Assembly (NCBI RefSeq): GCF_027943255.1
Contig: NC_072894.1
Location: forward strand, 53,447,601-53,511,600
DNA from: Anastrepha obliqua
Taxonomy: Eukaryota > Arthropoda > Insecta > Diptera > Tephritidae
Direction: 5' to 3'
Length of the DNA stretch: 64,000 nucleotides
The notes under the pieces were generated by a model that saw nothing but the letters and a program-made list of their open reading frames with translations, was not told where the DNA came from and searched no databases. The position numbers were made by a program, and so were the translations under genes. This document shows positions 28,493-39,992 of the stretch, piece after piece (the first letter of the stretch is position 1; each line of letters starts with the position of its first letter).

Positions 28493-30406
28493 CAGAGAAT
28501 GTTAATGCAATGAGAAGGTGCAAATGTTACTGTAAGCTTTTTTTAGTACAATTGAGATTTGAAAGATTCGTAATAAGGTCATTTAGCACACCGAGTTTAT
28601 AGACACCTCACTGACTTTTGCCCACACAAAAATTAGAAACACCACACATCTTTCACCTCAACACATAACACATTACTCACCTCGACATTAAACCAATTAA
28701 ATTTTTACTATTTTCGTATTTTTGAAATGATAAGCGAATACGTAAAATTTATTACATAATTTTTTTTTTTCAATTACATAAAAAACCAACGATTTAAAAA
28801 AACAACAATTTATAAAAAAAAGTTTGCGCCGAGAACTGAACTCGAGTCTCACATGTGGCGAGGAAAACTAGGCGGTGCGTTTATTTCTTCGACTGCTTAT
28901 TTTTTTACCATTTTGTTGCTTTTGAAATGATAAACGGATACATAAAAATTATTACAAATTCTTTTACGATTACATTAAAAAAAAAATTTTAAAAACGAAA
29001 AAAAAAAAATTTGCACCGAGAATTGATGGCGAGTCACGTGGGGTGGATAAATACGCAGAGCGTTTATTTCTGCGCCTGCGTTGTGAACAAAAGGTTTTGT
29101 GCATGCGCGCGACGGGAATAAATTTTAATAAAGTTCTGAAAGTAATTCATGAAGTTTTTCATTACACACATATGTACATAAATGAACGTATACTTTATAT
29201 GTAAATAAATGATGGTATATGATAATATACATAAGTACATAATATGTATGCTCATGTCAATAGAGGTATTTGCATTCAGAAAAAAAGAACGGTTTAACAC
29301 GTTCCCCACAGACGGCAACGTTTACATCTTTTCGCTCTATCGGAAGCGATTGCAGGTTATATAAAACGAAATTTTTTCATAAGGGTAGTCGTTTATGGCT
29401 TCTCATCTCATAGGTACCGTCTAATAAAGTACCATTGGTGGTACACGCCATCCCATGAAGCAATCTTGTGCGGGCCACCGCTGGTACACGCCGCCTCATG
29501 AAGCAATCTTGTGCGAGCCACCGGTGGTACGCGCCGGTGTGAACGTGTTAAGATAAATCAACACTTATTTTATATTGTATGACAATTTATAGTTTATGTA
29601 TTCGACAGCATTTACATACATATGTATGTATGTACATTTGTATGTGAAAAACAATAATGCACAAGCGCAAGAACATCATATCACATATGCAAGTATGCCC
29701 AAAAAACCTTGACTTATGTATGTACACATGTCACAGCACATCACATTCTTACAAGAAATCAAATACACATACGCACTAGTGAACGAGTTTCTTCCTAACA
29801 AGTGCAAAAACAATTCTGCTCTATGTATGTATATATACCCACTTTATGTCCTAGCATATATACATACATATACGAGTATACCTACTTGCCTTCTAAACTT
29901 CCTACAAAATAATTGTATTCATATGTTACTACATCCATGCACGTTCATACATTCATGCATATATGCGCGAGCACAGCGCTCCCTTCTTGCTTCCGTGTAC
30001 TTTTGTCTTTCATCAGTCGATATTCCCAATATTATACTTACAAAAACACAATACTTTGATAGACGCAAAAGCAACAGCAAGCGCAACGCGATGGCCGCTT
30101 TGCCACCACACATTCTAAAATGTTCTAGAACACAACAAAAACACATACCTCACATGCGCATGTCGCCCAGAGCTAAAATCTAAGCCTAGCGACTACAAAA
30201 ACAAAATACATTCGTAGACGCAGTCGCAGCGGCCATGATTCTATCAGCGACGGCGCTGAACAATTTAGAACAAAAACAAAAATTTCATTCATAAGTTAGA
30301 GCTCATATTTCAATTTCATTCATAAAACGAGCCGCCCATATGTCAATTTTCGCGATCATTCGAAAATAGTCAATATTGGAATATTTCGCGTGGAATTATT
30401 TGCCAA
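28493..30406 (+). repeat. outer part of the left palindrome arm
   Basis: Pairs with 35372-37024. It holds two tRNA-like segments near 28830-28870 and 29010-29040 (minus strand: GAGTTCAGTTCTCGGCGCA, B-box-like), TATGTA microsatellites and a 155-codon ORF (29716-30183) that is broken in the partner arm and is probably not coding. Confidence 0.75.
29298..29547. mobile_element. piggyBac-like MITE, TTAA duplication
   Basis: TTAA at 29294-29297 and 29548-29551 flanks tips CACGTTCCCCAC and GTGTGAACGTG (inverted, CACGTTC shared). The partner palindrome arm has a single TTAA with no insert (near 36230), which demonstrates the insertion. The interior contains two copies of a roughly 48-bp unit (GGTGGTACACGCC...TGAAGCAATCTTGTGCG). 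No ORF. Confidence 0.82.
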
Positions 30407-32383
30407 TCTATACTAATATTATAAAGAGGAAAACTTTGTTTGTTTGTTTGTTTGTTTGTTTGTTTGTTTGTAACGAATAGGCTCAAAAACTACTGGACCG
30501 ATTTTAAAAATTCTTTCACCATTCGAAAACTACATTATCCACGAGTAACATGGATTACATTTTATTTTGGAAAAAAATAGGGTTCCGTAAGATATTTGGA
30601 CTTTTAGGACACAAACTGAAAAAAATCTTATATATAAAATAAAGTCAACTTTTGGTGTGTGTTCGCTAACCGGCCGTGTCTGCATCGAATTAAACCAAAC
30701 TTACACACATTGTTAAGAAGGTATTGAAGATGGTTTCCGTATAGTTTGGATACATATTGGTGGATAGGGCTCGAGATATAGGTCAAAACGTGGACCCGGG
30801 TAACCTTCGGATGTATATGTACAATATGGGTATCAAATTGAAGCTGTTGGTGAATGCTTTAGTACAGAGTATTTTTCATGCCGCTAAGTGACTGGGGTCT
30901 CGAGATATAGGTCAAAACGTGGACCCGGGTAACCTTTGGCTGCGTATGTACAATATGGGTATCAAATTGAAGCTGTTGGTGAATGCTTTAGTACAGAGTA
31001 TTTTTCATGCCGCTCCGTGACTGGGGTCTCGAGATATAGGTCAAAACGTGGACCCGGGTAACCTTTGGCTGCGTATGTACAATATGGGTATCAAATGAAA
31101 GCTGTTGATAAGTGCTTTAATACGGGGTAATTTTCATACCTATTGACGACTAGGGTCTCGAAATATATGCCAAAACGTGGACCCGCCGTGTCTTTGCACC
31201 GAATTGAACCAAACTTACACACATTGTTAAGGAGGTATTGAAGATGGTTTCCGTATAGTTTGGATACCTATTGGTGGATAGGGCTCGAGATATAGGTCAA
31301 AACGTGGACCCGAGTAACCTTCGGATGTGTATGTACAATATGGGTATCAAATGGAAGCTGTTGGTGAATGCTTTAGTTCAGAGTATTTCCATCCGCTCCT
31401 TGACTAGGGTGTCGAGATAGAGACCAAAACGTGGAGCCTAGAATGTAGTTGTACAATATGGATATCAAATTGAAGCTGTTGGTGAATGCTTTAGTACAGA
31501 GTATTTTTCATGCCGCTCCGTGACTGGGGTCTCGAGATATAGGTCAAAACGTGGACCCGGGTAACCTTTGGTTGTGTATGTACAATATGGGTATCAAATG
31601 AAAGCTGTTGATAAGTGCTTTAAACCGGGGTAATTTTCATACCTATTGATGACTAGAGTCTCGAAATATATGCCAAAACGTGGACCCGCCGTGTCTTTGA
31701 ACCGAATTAAACCAAACTTACACACATTGTTAAGTATGTATTGAAAATGGGTTTCGTAAAGTTTGGTTGTAATTCGGAGCAGTGGCAACGGGTACAGCGT
31801 TCTGTTGAGCCAGCCATAATGTCGCTTACTTTTTTAACGCTTGGGGCGGAACTGAACTGTCAAATTGACAGTGTGAGTTACAATGTGTCAATATTTCTTT
31901 CTGATTTGGATGCCCTAAGGAAAAAACGTAAGTGCAACATGTAAAAATTGTTTGTGAATTTTTTTGGAGTGGATTTTGGAACAGTGAATAATTTCTTACG
32001 AAATTTGAGAATTTAATGTGAAATCCGAATGAAATTATGTGTTCGTGGTAAAAACAATTTTTTTCGTTTTTTTTTTTTTTTTTTGAAAAATATAAATGGA
32101 TAATGGTTAAAAAAGCTCCAATGCTTAATAAAACATATAAATTGAAACGAAAAATGCATGGATGATCAGGAAAAAAGACGATTGTTTATTCATATGCGTT
32201 GATTTGAAATTTAAAAACAATCTTCCTTTTTCCTGATTTTCAATTTATATTTTATATTTACTCAAAAACAAAGCGCTTGAATAAAGAATAAAGAAATAAA
32301 TAATATGAAAACCATATATTTTCTGTTCTAAACCATATCTATTCTATTTTAGTGTGCCCAGCGAAGGGGGCCGGGTTTGCTAG
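30407..32383 (+). mobile_element. non-autonomous Helitron, complete (copy H3)
   Basis: Begins TCTATACTAATATTATAAAG after an A and ends GGGTTTGCTAG before a T. It is 1,977 bp, longer than H1 because it carries about eight minisatellite units. The unique 3' segment (31741 onward) matches H1. It is inserted in the left palindrome arm. Confidence 0.9.
31741..31944 (+). CDS. 67-codon ORF conserved in Helitrons (H3 copy)
   Basis: Counterpart of 2035-2238 with three amino-acid changes. GTAAGT at the end is retained. The antisense frame is also open, so coding is unproven. Confidence 0.2.
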   Translation: MKMGFVKFGCNSEQWQRVQRSVEPAIMSLTFLTLGAELNCQIDSVSYNVSIFLSDLDALRKKRKCNM

Positions 32384-32455
32384 TATTTGATAAATCTTAA
32401 ATTTTTGTCACGTCGAGTGGTCGCGGCTCCGTATGTATGTATGCACCCTTATATC
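32384..32455 (+). repeat. inner end of the left palindrome arm
   Basis: Continues the arm after the Helitron (TATTTGATAAATCTTAAATT...GGCTCCGTATG). Inverted match to 34226-34298. Confidence 0.75.
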
Positions 32456-32689
32456 AGAGAATGTTAATGCAATGAGAAGGAGCAAATGTTAAAAGAGCTT
32501 TTTTCGAGTTCTAATTTGTAGATTCATAATAAGGTCATTTCAAATTCAACTATCTTCACGAGTGGGGAATTGCAGATATTTACCACGCGAGTGACGCGAG
32601 TGGAGGGTTTCTATATTTACTTACCACGCTAGGACAAGAATTCAGATATTTTCTGCGTTTACCAAACTACTGAGGAAGTTCATAAGATT

Positions 32690-33740
32690 TTTCGGCACAC
32701 TACTAAGGAAATCGAAGCGAATAAATTTGCGATTAAGAAGGCCGCGCGGCAGTTAGTTTGTGGTGCAGAAGCTAAAGTCGGCGGAATTATTCGTTTTGTT
32801 TTTTGGCACGTATGTATATAATTCAGGTTGAAGTCCTGAAGTCATATTTTTTTTCTTGCACATTTTTTTTTTACAATTCAAACCAGGAAAGTTTGGTAAA
32901 ATTTTTGAGTTTATTTTAATTAAAATTTCTTTAAAATACTGTTTTTTTTTGTATTTTATAAATGGAAATTTCTTTTCGGTATAAAATAGTTCATACTGGA
33001 TATGACCTGACTTTTATATAAATCAATCAAAACAGAAAATATGTACATATATCTATAGTCTATTTCATCAAATCCAAATTATATGGATGAGAAAATATCA
33101 TTCTAATATCCGTCCAGAAAGCCAAACGCGCATACACACATGCATATTCATATAATTACGCATACAAACTTTCAACTAACGCAGAATATGTGCATATAAA
33201 ACTGCGAATCGAATAAATGAGTGATTTAGAAAAGATCATTAATAATTACATTCGAAGTTTAGCGCAATCGTGAAAGACGTGTCGTATATGCAGTACATCG
33301 TCTCATATTTGACTCAGGTTCAAATCCTGTGCACAATTTTTTGTTCGATATTTTTATTTCATTTTTTATATTTGGTTTAATTGAAATTGATTTAAAATAG
33401 TGTATTCAGGTTTTTCTAATACCAGTTATTTAGAAATTTATTTAGAAATTTATTTTCTATATAACATTATTCATTTGAATTGATTTATATGTAAAACAGC
33501 CATAAAGTCAATCATATGAATATGCATTCCTATATTTAATCTCTTCAGTCAAATCTGAACTACTTACATACACATATTGACGAGAAAATATTCTAATATC
33601 CATGGATGCATCCAGAAAGCCAAACGCGCATACACGCATATGTATATAAATATATGCAAACCTTCAACGAACGCAAAATGTATGCATACAAAAAACAACA
33701 ACTGCGACCGTCTTCTTGTCCGTTAGTGAAAAGATGGGAT
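32690..33740 (+). repeat. diverged direct repeat with tRNA-like B boxes in the palindrome spacer
   Basis: Two units (about 32690-33230 and 33240-33700) share CCAGAAAGCCAAACGCGCAT and ACTTTCAAC/CCTTCAAC blocks about 490 bp apart. Each unit contains a B-box-like sequence: CAGGTTGAAGTCCTG at 32828 and CAGGTTCAAATCCTG at 33313. The second also has an A-box-like TAGCGCAATCGTG at 33259. This suggests a dimeric tRNA-derived SINE rather than a functional tRNA, because the T-arm does not pair well. Confidence 0.45.
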
Positions 33741-33742
33741 AT

Positions 33743-34132
33743 GTATACCCTATGAGCAAAAAGAACCGGGAAGGTGATGTTTACTGTTTTCTTCGATTGC
33801 CAAGGCATAGTCCATGAGTACCTTCCATCGGGCCAGACAGTCAATAGAGAATATTATTTATCCGTTTTGAAACCTTAGAGAGATGCTGTGTGTTGCAAAC
33901 CGCCGGAAATGTGAGCAAACAATTCTCAGATTTTGCATGGTGATAACGCGCCATCGCACTTTCAAAGAGAATACAAATCGGCCTGCCGGGGGTGTTTGGA
34001 GGACTGGGTTAAACGTTGGCACATGTGTGTTGCTTCAGACGGGTCATATTTTGAAGAAGATAATATAAATTTGCCTTAAATTTAACTCTGTTTTGTTTAA
34101 TTTAAACATTCCCGGTACTTTCTGATCATAAA
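33743..34132 (+). mobile_element. deleted mariner-like element (family D)
   Basis: Inverted ends around 33747-33775 and 34105-34132 share ARAAAGWACCGGGAA. The interior encodes scraps of a mariner transposase: a GIVHEYLPSGQTVNREYY-like region, an HGDNAP block (second Asp) and a C-terminus CVASDGSYFEEDN. These are joined by deletions and shifts, so it is not functional. Confidence 0.7.
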
Positions 34133-34225
34133 GTACATATATGCGGTTTTGTGGACAGCAATGTGTGATTCGCTGGAAGTCGCATTAACTCGCGACTGTC
34201 GCACAGTTAGAAGACATATTTACAT

Positions 34226-34298
34226 ACATATAAGGGTGCATACATACATACGGAGCCGCGGCCACTCGACATGACAAAAATTTAAGATTTATCAAATA
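34226..34298 (-). repeat. inner end of the right palindrome arm
   Basis: Inverted match to 32384-32455, ending at the TA (34297-34298) duplicated by the pogo-like insertion. Confidence 0.75.
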
Positions 34299-35369
34299 CA
34301 GTGCACTCGCGGTAACTCGAATAGCCGCTAAGTCGAACGACGTGCTAACTCGAACACATTTTTTCCCCTATTGACTTCTTTGTAACTCGAACAATAAAAA
34401 AGCGCTATAACTCGAACAAAAAAACAAATTTATTTGTACACACATTCTTTTCAAACATGTACATTTTGTACACAGATACATATGTAATAGTATATGTATA
34501 TAAATTATATGTATACTAGTGTATTGTCCATATGAATATTTCGGCGTTAATATCCCGTTAGTTTTCTGGGAACAACATCTTGCATTGACCAAATTGCTTT
34601 AAATTTGTCATATGTGGTGTATCAGTGCACGTGAGTAATGGATCGTAAAAGGTTGAAGTGTTTAACATTAAAAGAGAGGGCTGAAGTCCTTAACAAAATT
34701 AAACGTGGACGTAGTGTTACTTCTCTAGCGAAGGAATATGGGGTAGCCAAGTCCACCATAAGTCTTATAAAAAAGAAAGATAAGGCAATTTATGGCTTGC
34801 ACTAACGCTACCGGCAACCATAAGCTTAAACTTCTCGTTATTGACAAAGCAAGAAATCCTCGTGTTTTCAAAAATTTTAACTGTCCGGTGGAGTACAAAA
34901 ATTCCAAATCAGCCTGGATGACTTCGGCGATTTTCAAAGACTGGTTTCATAATTCGTTCGTGCCGCAGGTAAAATCCAGATTCATTAAAACAATTTTTTT
35001 AACCAAGTTAAATGACTTTAATATTTAGGTAAGAAAATATTTGAAAGACCTGAGAAGGCTCTTCTTCTAATTGATAATGCCCAATCACATCCCAACGAAA
35101 TCGAATTAAAGTCCGAGGATGGTTTAATTTTAACTATGTTTATGCCGCCGAATGCGACACCATCGATCCAGCCAATGGACCAAAATGTAATTCGTATAAC
35201 GAAACTATACTACAGAAATTTTCTGCTGGCTTCCATTTTCAACAATCGATCGAAAAATCGATATCGATGACTGTTTTTTTAACATAGCACACTCAATTGA
35301 TAAGTCGAACAAATTCGATAAATCGAACAGCGCCTGTTTTAATTAGTTCGAGTTATCGCGAGTGCACTG
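34299..35369 (+). mobile_element. pogo/Tigger-like element, internally deleted
   Basis: Perfect CAGTGCACTCGCG tips face each other, with TA duplicated on both sides (34297-34298, 35370-35371). Subterminal GTAACTCGAAC/AAGTCGAAC repeats are frequent, as in pogo-family ends. It is 1,071 bp, shorter than an autonomous pogo/Tigger element (over 2 kb). It lies in the right arm of the palindrome. Confidence 0.88.
34639..35240 (+). pseudogene. pogo/Tigger-like transposase remnant
   Basis: The start at 34639 encodes a CENP-B/Psq-type helix-turn-helix (LTLKERAEVLNKIKRG, SLAKEYGVAKSTIS). It jumps after about 50 codons into the DDE domain (KLKLLVIDKARNPRVF, KSAWMTSAIFKDWF). A second DDE block (ALLLIDNAQSHP, PPNATPSIQPMDQNV, second and third acidic residues) continues after a possible short intron (about 34970-35028) and one frame change near 35050. 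The CENP-B-type second DNA-binding domain and first catalytic Asp region are missing. Confidence 0.78.
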
Positions 35370-37024
35370 TATTGGCAAATAATTCCACGCGAAATATTCC
35401 AATATTGACTATTTTCGAATGGTCGCGAAAATTGGCATATGGGCGGCTCGTTTTATGAATGAAATTGAAATATGAGCTCGAACTTATGAATGAACTTTTT
35501 GTTTTTGTTCTGAATTGTTCAGCGCCGTCGCTGATAGAATCATGGCCGCTGGGACTGCGTCTACGAATGTATGTTGTTTTTGTAGTCGCTAGGCTTAGAT
35601 TTTAGCTTTGGGCGACATGCGCATGTGAGGTATGTGTTTTTGTTGTGTTCTAGAACATTTTAGAATGTGTGGTGGCACAGCGGCCATCGCGTTGTGCTTG
35701 CTGTTGCTTTTGCGTCTATCAAAGTATTGTGTTTTTGTAAGTACAATATTAGGAATATCGACTGGTGAAAGACAAAAGTACACGGAAGCAAGAAGGGAGC
35801 GCTGTGCTCGCGCATATGTATATGTATGCTTGAATGCATGAACGTACATGGATGTAGTAACATATGAATACAATTATTTTGTAGGAAGTTTAGAAGGCAA
35901 GTAGGTATATATGTATGTATGTATATATGCTAGGACATAAAGTCGGTATATATACATACATAGAGCAGAATTGTTTTTGCACTTGTTAGGAAGAAACTCG
36001 TTCACTAGTGCGTATGTGTATTTGATTTCTTGTAAGAATGTGATGTGGTATGACATGAGTACATACATAAGTCAAGGTTATTTGGGCATACTTGCATATG
36101 TGATATGATGTTCTTGCGCTTGTGCATTATTGTTTTTCATATACAAATGTACATACATACATATGTATGTAAATGCTGTCGAATATATAAACTATAAATT
36201 GACATACAATATAAAATAAGTGTTGATTTATCTTAAACCGTTCTTTTTTCTGAATGCAAATACCTCCTATTGGCATGTACATACATATTATGTATATATA
36301 TTGTCATATACCATCATTTATGTACATATAGAATATACGTTCATTTATGAATGTGTGTAATGAAAAACTTCATGAATTACTTTCAGAACTTTATTAAAAT
36401 TTATTCCCGTCGCGCGCATGCACAAAACCTTTTGTTCACAACGCAGGCGCAGAAATAAACGCTCTGCGTATTTATCCTCCCAACGTGACTCGCCATCAAT
36501 TCTCGGCACAAATTTTTTTTTTCGTTTTTAAATTTTTTTTTTTAATGTAATCGTAAAAAAATTTGTAATACATTTTATGTATCCGCTTATCATTTCAAAA
36601 GTAACAAAATGGTAAAAAAATAAGCAGTCGAAGAAATAAACGCACCGCCTATTTTTCCTCGCCACATGTTAGACTCGAGTTCAATTCCCGGCGCAAACTT
36701 TTTTTTATAAATTTTTTTTTTTTAATCGTTTTTTTTTAATGTAATTGAAAAAAAAAATTATGTAATAAATTTTACGTATTCGCTTATTATTTCAAAAATA
36801 CGAAAATAGTACAAATTTAATTGATTTAATGTCGAGGTGAGAAATGTGTTGTGTGTTGAGGTGAAAGATGTGTGGTGTTTCTAATTTTTGTGTGGGCAAA
36901 AGTCAGTGAGGTGTCTATAAACTCGGTGTGCTAAATGACCTTATTACGAATCTTTCAAATCTCAATTGTACTAAAAAAAGCTTACAGTAACATTTGCACC
37001 TTCTCATTGCATTAACATTCTCTG
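35370..37024 (-). repeat. outer part of the right palindrome arm
   Basis: Inverted match to 28493-30406. It lacks the TTAA MITE present at 29298-29547, which shows the empty site. Confidence 0.75.
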
Positions 37025-37283
37025 GCCATAGTGTATGTATTTATGTACATATGTATTTTGTCTTTTTAGTAATTCATGTTAGAGTAAATAAATAATAGCT
37101 GTGTTTTTTACGCGCATATGTAACTGCGCTTAAAGCTTGCTTGCACGAAGCATTAAGCGAAGTTTCATGTGCACTTATGAAATAACTGCGGATAAAATGA
37201 ACGTTTTTTATCTATTTTACCACGTGACAAAATTCACCTCTTTTACTATCCATGAAAAATGTTAAGTGGACGTGTAAGTATAG
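37025..37283. other. short A/T-rich gap
   Basis: Nothing recognised between the foldback and the family X tandem copies. Confidence 0.4.
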
Positions 37284-37685
37284 TTTTGACGTGATAACGT
37301 CTTATAATTCGATTTAACAGGCTGCACGCACGAAAAAATGTATCGTTACCTTGCTCATTAGTGTTACCTTGCTCATTGCCGTTACCTTGCTCATGTGTCG
37401 TTACCTTGCTCATTGCCGTTACCTTGAATGAACTGCAAGCGAAAGCGCGGAACGAACGACAAAGCAAACAAAGCAAACGAACGGCAACGTTCGACATCTT
37501 GCTCTCTCCTACTTAAGTGAGCGGATATGTGTATGTATATGCGCATATGTACATATATAAATTCACGTATTTGTATTTGCATATGCCTTCTTATTGATTA
37601 TTATTAATTTGATTTACTTGAAGAATTTAAAATAAAACCAAGTTTGTTAATGTAATACCTGTTGTTTTGATGTTATTATTATTTT
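37284..37685 (+). repeat. family X, first tandem copy (left-end type)
   Basis: Near-identical to 15832-16255: begins TTTTGACGTGATAACGTC and contains several TTACCTTGCTCAT units (37347-37415). It runs directly into a second TTGACGTGATAACGTC start at 37686. Confidence 0.68.
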
Positions 37686-38045
37686 TTGACGTGATAACGT
37701 CTTATAATTCTATGTAGCCGGCTGCACGCACCAAAAAATGCGTCGTTACCTTGCTTGAACAGCATGTTATGTTATGTTATGTTATGTTATGTTATGTTAT
37801 GTTATGTTATGTTATGTTATGTTATGTTATGTTATGTTATGTTATGTTATGTTATGTTATGTTATGTTATGTTAAAGTATATTATTATATTATGTTATGT
37901 TAATGTTAACTCATTCTCTATATCCATACAAAATATCTATCAAACAAATAAAATTAAAATTTTCTTTTGAAAAATGCAACCATTCAATCAGTATTTTCTT
38001 ATGACGTTATCACGTTAAACTATCGTCAGTAAACCGACTTTACAG
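37686..38045 (+). repeat. family X, second copy with microsatellite core
   Basis: Starts TTGACGTGATAACGTC, has a (ATGTT)n core at 37764-37875, and ends with the GACGTTATCACGTTAAA region and about 30 more bases shared with 23696-23731. It shows that the pentanucleotide array is an integral, expandable part of the family. Confidence 0.7.
37764..37875 (+). repeat. (ATGTT)n microsatellite, about 22 units
   Basis: Same unit as the arrays flanking the R1-like element, but with no retroelement in it. Confidence 0.95.
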
Positions 38046-39992
38046 ACAACATCTTTTTTTTATATAGAAATGATGCATACTCAGTTATTCATTTTGTCAT
38101 CAATTTAATTTTGAAATGGGTTTGAAGTATCAAAGAACTTAATTTTAAAAAGTTATTCTAAATACTTATACTCACTCAGTGATATTAATATGGATATGAA
38201 ACGAAGGAGAATTTAAAATTTAAAAATTGCAAGAACACTTCTCTTTACTTTTCGCCAGGTCAAATAAGATTTTTGATAGTATCCATTGGGTGACCTTATT
38301 TCATAGAAGGAAGGTGGCGCTGGCTGATCTGTAAAAAGATCTCACTTAGGCCTCTAGTGCCCATTGCGTTACCAGTGCTATGTATGATATTTGGAGTCGA
38401 ATTATTATCATAGAAGGAAAATTCAACTATTTTTGTGCGTTATTTTTGTACGTTTTTATAACAGCAAGAAGAACAAAGTTGAAAGTAAACCATTTCTTTT
38501 TGTATCAGCTGCATATATTTATATATGTTTTCTCTTAATATTACTATCAAGGAGTGAGTAAAAGTATTTAGAACCACTTTCTGAAAATTTAGTTTGAAAC
38601 TTTAAGGGCTTTTAAAAATTTAATGCGAAAATGTTTTTGTATTCATAATAATTTCAGCCGAATAATGAGGAAATGAAAAACTGAATATGCAGCATTACTA
38701 ACATATGTAAAATCTATACTTTCACGCCCACATTAAATTTTTCCTTAATAACTTTTACTGTCGCAATCGCGAATGAGTGTTTTTTTTCGGATACATACAT
38801 ATGCACGTAAAAAACCAAAGCTAATGTGCTATTTTGTACGTATCTATGTATGTATGTCAAATAGAACAAATAGTACAAATTTTAATTAATTTTTAACTGT
38901 TTTCTGTGTCAAAATTTATATCCAATGCATACCTTTATAGGCAACTCAGTATATAAGTTTGATTTTATAGCATACATACATATGTATATACTTAAATAAA
39001 TAGGAGACATCTACGGTGGCGAGAATACAGTAGCTGGCGACATTTGCGAACCGCTATCGCGCTCTCAGTGAAACTGATTTGCTAACGTAATAATTGAATT
39101 TTTGTTTTAATTTTATTGTTGTATTATTTTTAATTCTTATAATTATTAATGAGCGAATTTATTGCACTACGCCGTTCTCTTTATTGTTTGTCCAATTCTT
39201 ACATCAAAGCTAGAAATGTTCTCACGGATGGCGCAATTATTGTTGGGAGCCATCTATACTTTTGTGCTTTCGTACAAGTATCTGCTCAAAAATTAACAGT
39301 AAGCATCTCTCTTGGTTGATTGCGCGTTCTATTGTTCCTGAGAAAGTACTGGTATGTACCACAGCGCATGGGTGTCTGCGATTTGTCTTAAAAATACGAA
39401 ACTTCACGTAGCCAGACAGAAGATAGTCGAGCTACAGGAAATTGCACGCATACCTACATGGAAAACGAACTTTCTTAGAGTCGAAAAGAATTGTATTTTA
39501 GATTGTTAACTACTTCTCTACCGGATAAAGCGCTATCACATTCTTGAAAAAAAATTGATTTGCCACTTTTTCGCTTTATATTGACAATCAGATGTTTGAT
39601 ATGCGTTTTAATAACACGGGACACATCCGGTTAACATTTTGATCTTCTAGGGATTGTTACAAACCCAATTTGTAATCCATATATAAGTACATATGTACAC
39701 CAAACTCTTTTTTCATACGGAAGATACGTTACTGAGAAAAGTATGCAAAAAAATTTTGTAAAAAATACATGCCACAAAAGTCTGATGTACGACGCCATAT
39801 AAAAGAATTATAAATCTTGGGTGATATATTTTGCACCACGTTGTACTTAACACTACTGGAAAATGCAAATTTACCACCATTGGTCAAAAATTATGCTCCT
39901 AAAAAATATAAAATAGTATCGCCCAATACATGGAATTTATACAATTTCACTTCGTGTTTTTACACCAACGATAACGAAGGGTTAGCAACATA
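38046..39992. other. no feature recognised
   Basis: A/T-rich with a few G/C-richer islands (for example 38310-38400). No coding frame or repeat partner in the window was seen. Confidence 0.4.

Larger units (their letters stand above)
28493..37024. mobile_element. giant foldback (palindromic) element, about 8.5 kb
   Basis: The left arm, 28493-32455, and the right arm, 34226-37024, are inverted copies over their whole length once later insertions are set aside. The outer tips read CAGAGAATGTTAATGCAATG. Insertions: left arm has a TTAA-flanked MITE (29298-29547) and a Helitron (30407-32383); right arm has a pogo-like element (34299-35369). The spacer, 32456-34225, begins with another copy of the same tip sequence and holds a direct repeat and a deleted mariner. 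No transposase for the foldback itself is visible, and no clear target duplication is seen at the tips. Confidence 0.75.

Noticed and set aside
29716..30183. 155-codon ORF in the left palindrome arm
   Set aside because: Its partner in the right arm is frameshifted, and much of it is translated TACATA repeat; there is no recognisable motif.
33245..33340. Functional tRNA gene
   Set aside because: B box is good but the T-stem pairs poorly, no acceptor stem is seen, and a diverged duplicate exists nearby; a SINE head is more likely.
28493..37024. Polinton/Maverick or virus-like large element
   Set aside because: No polymerase B, integrase, ATPase or capsid-like ORFs are present in or between the arms.
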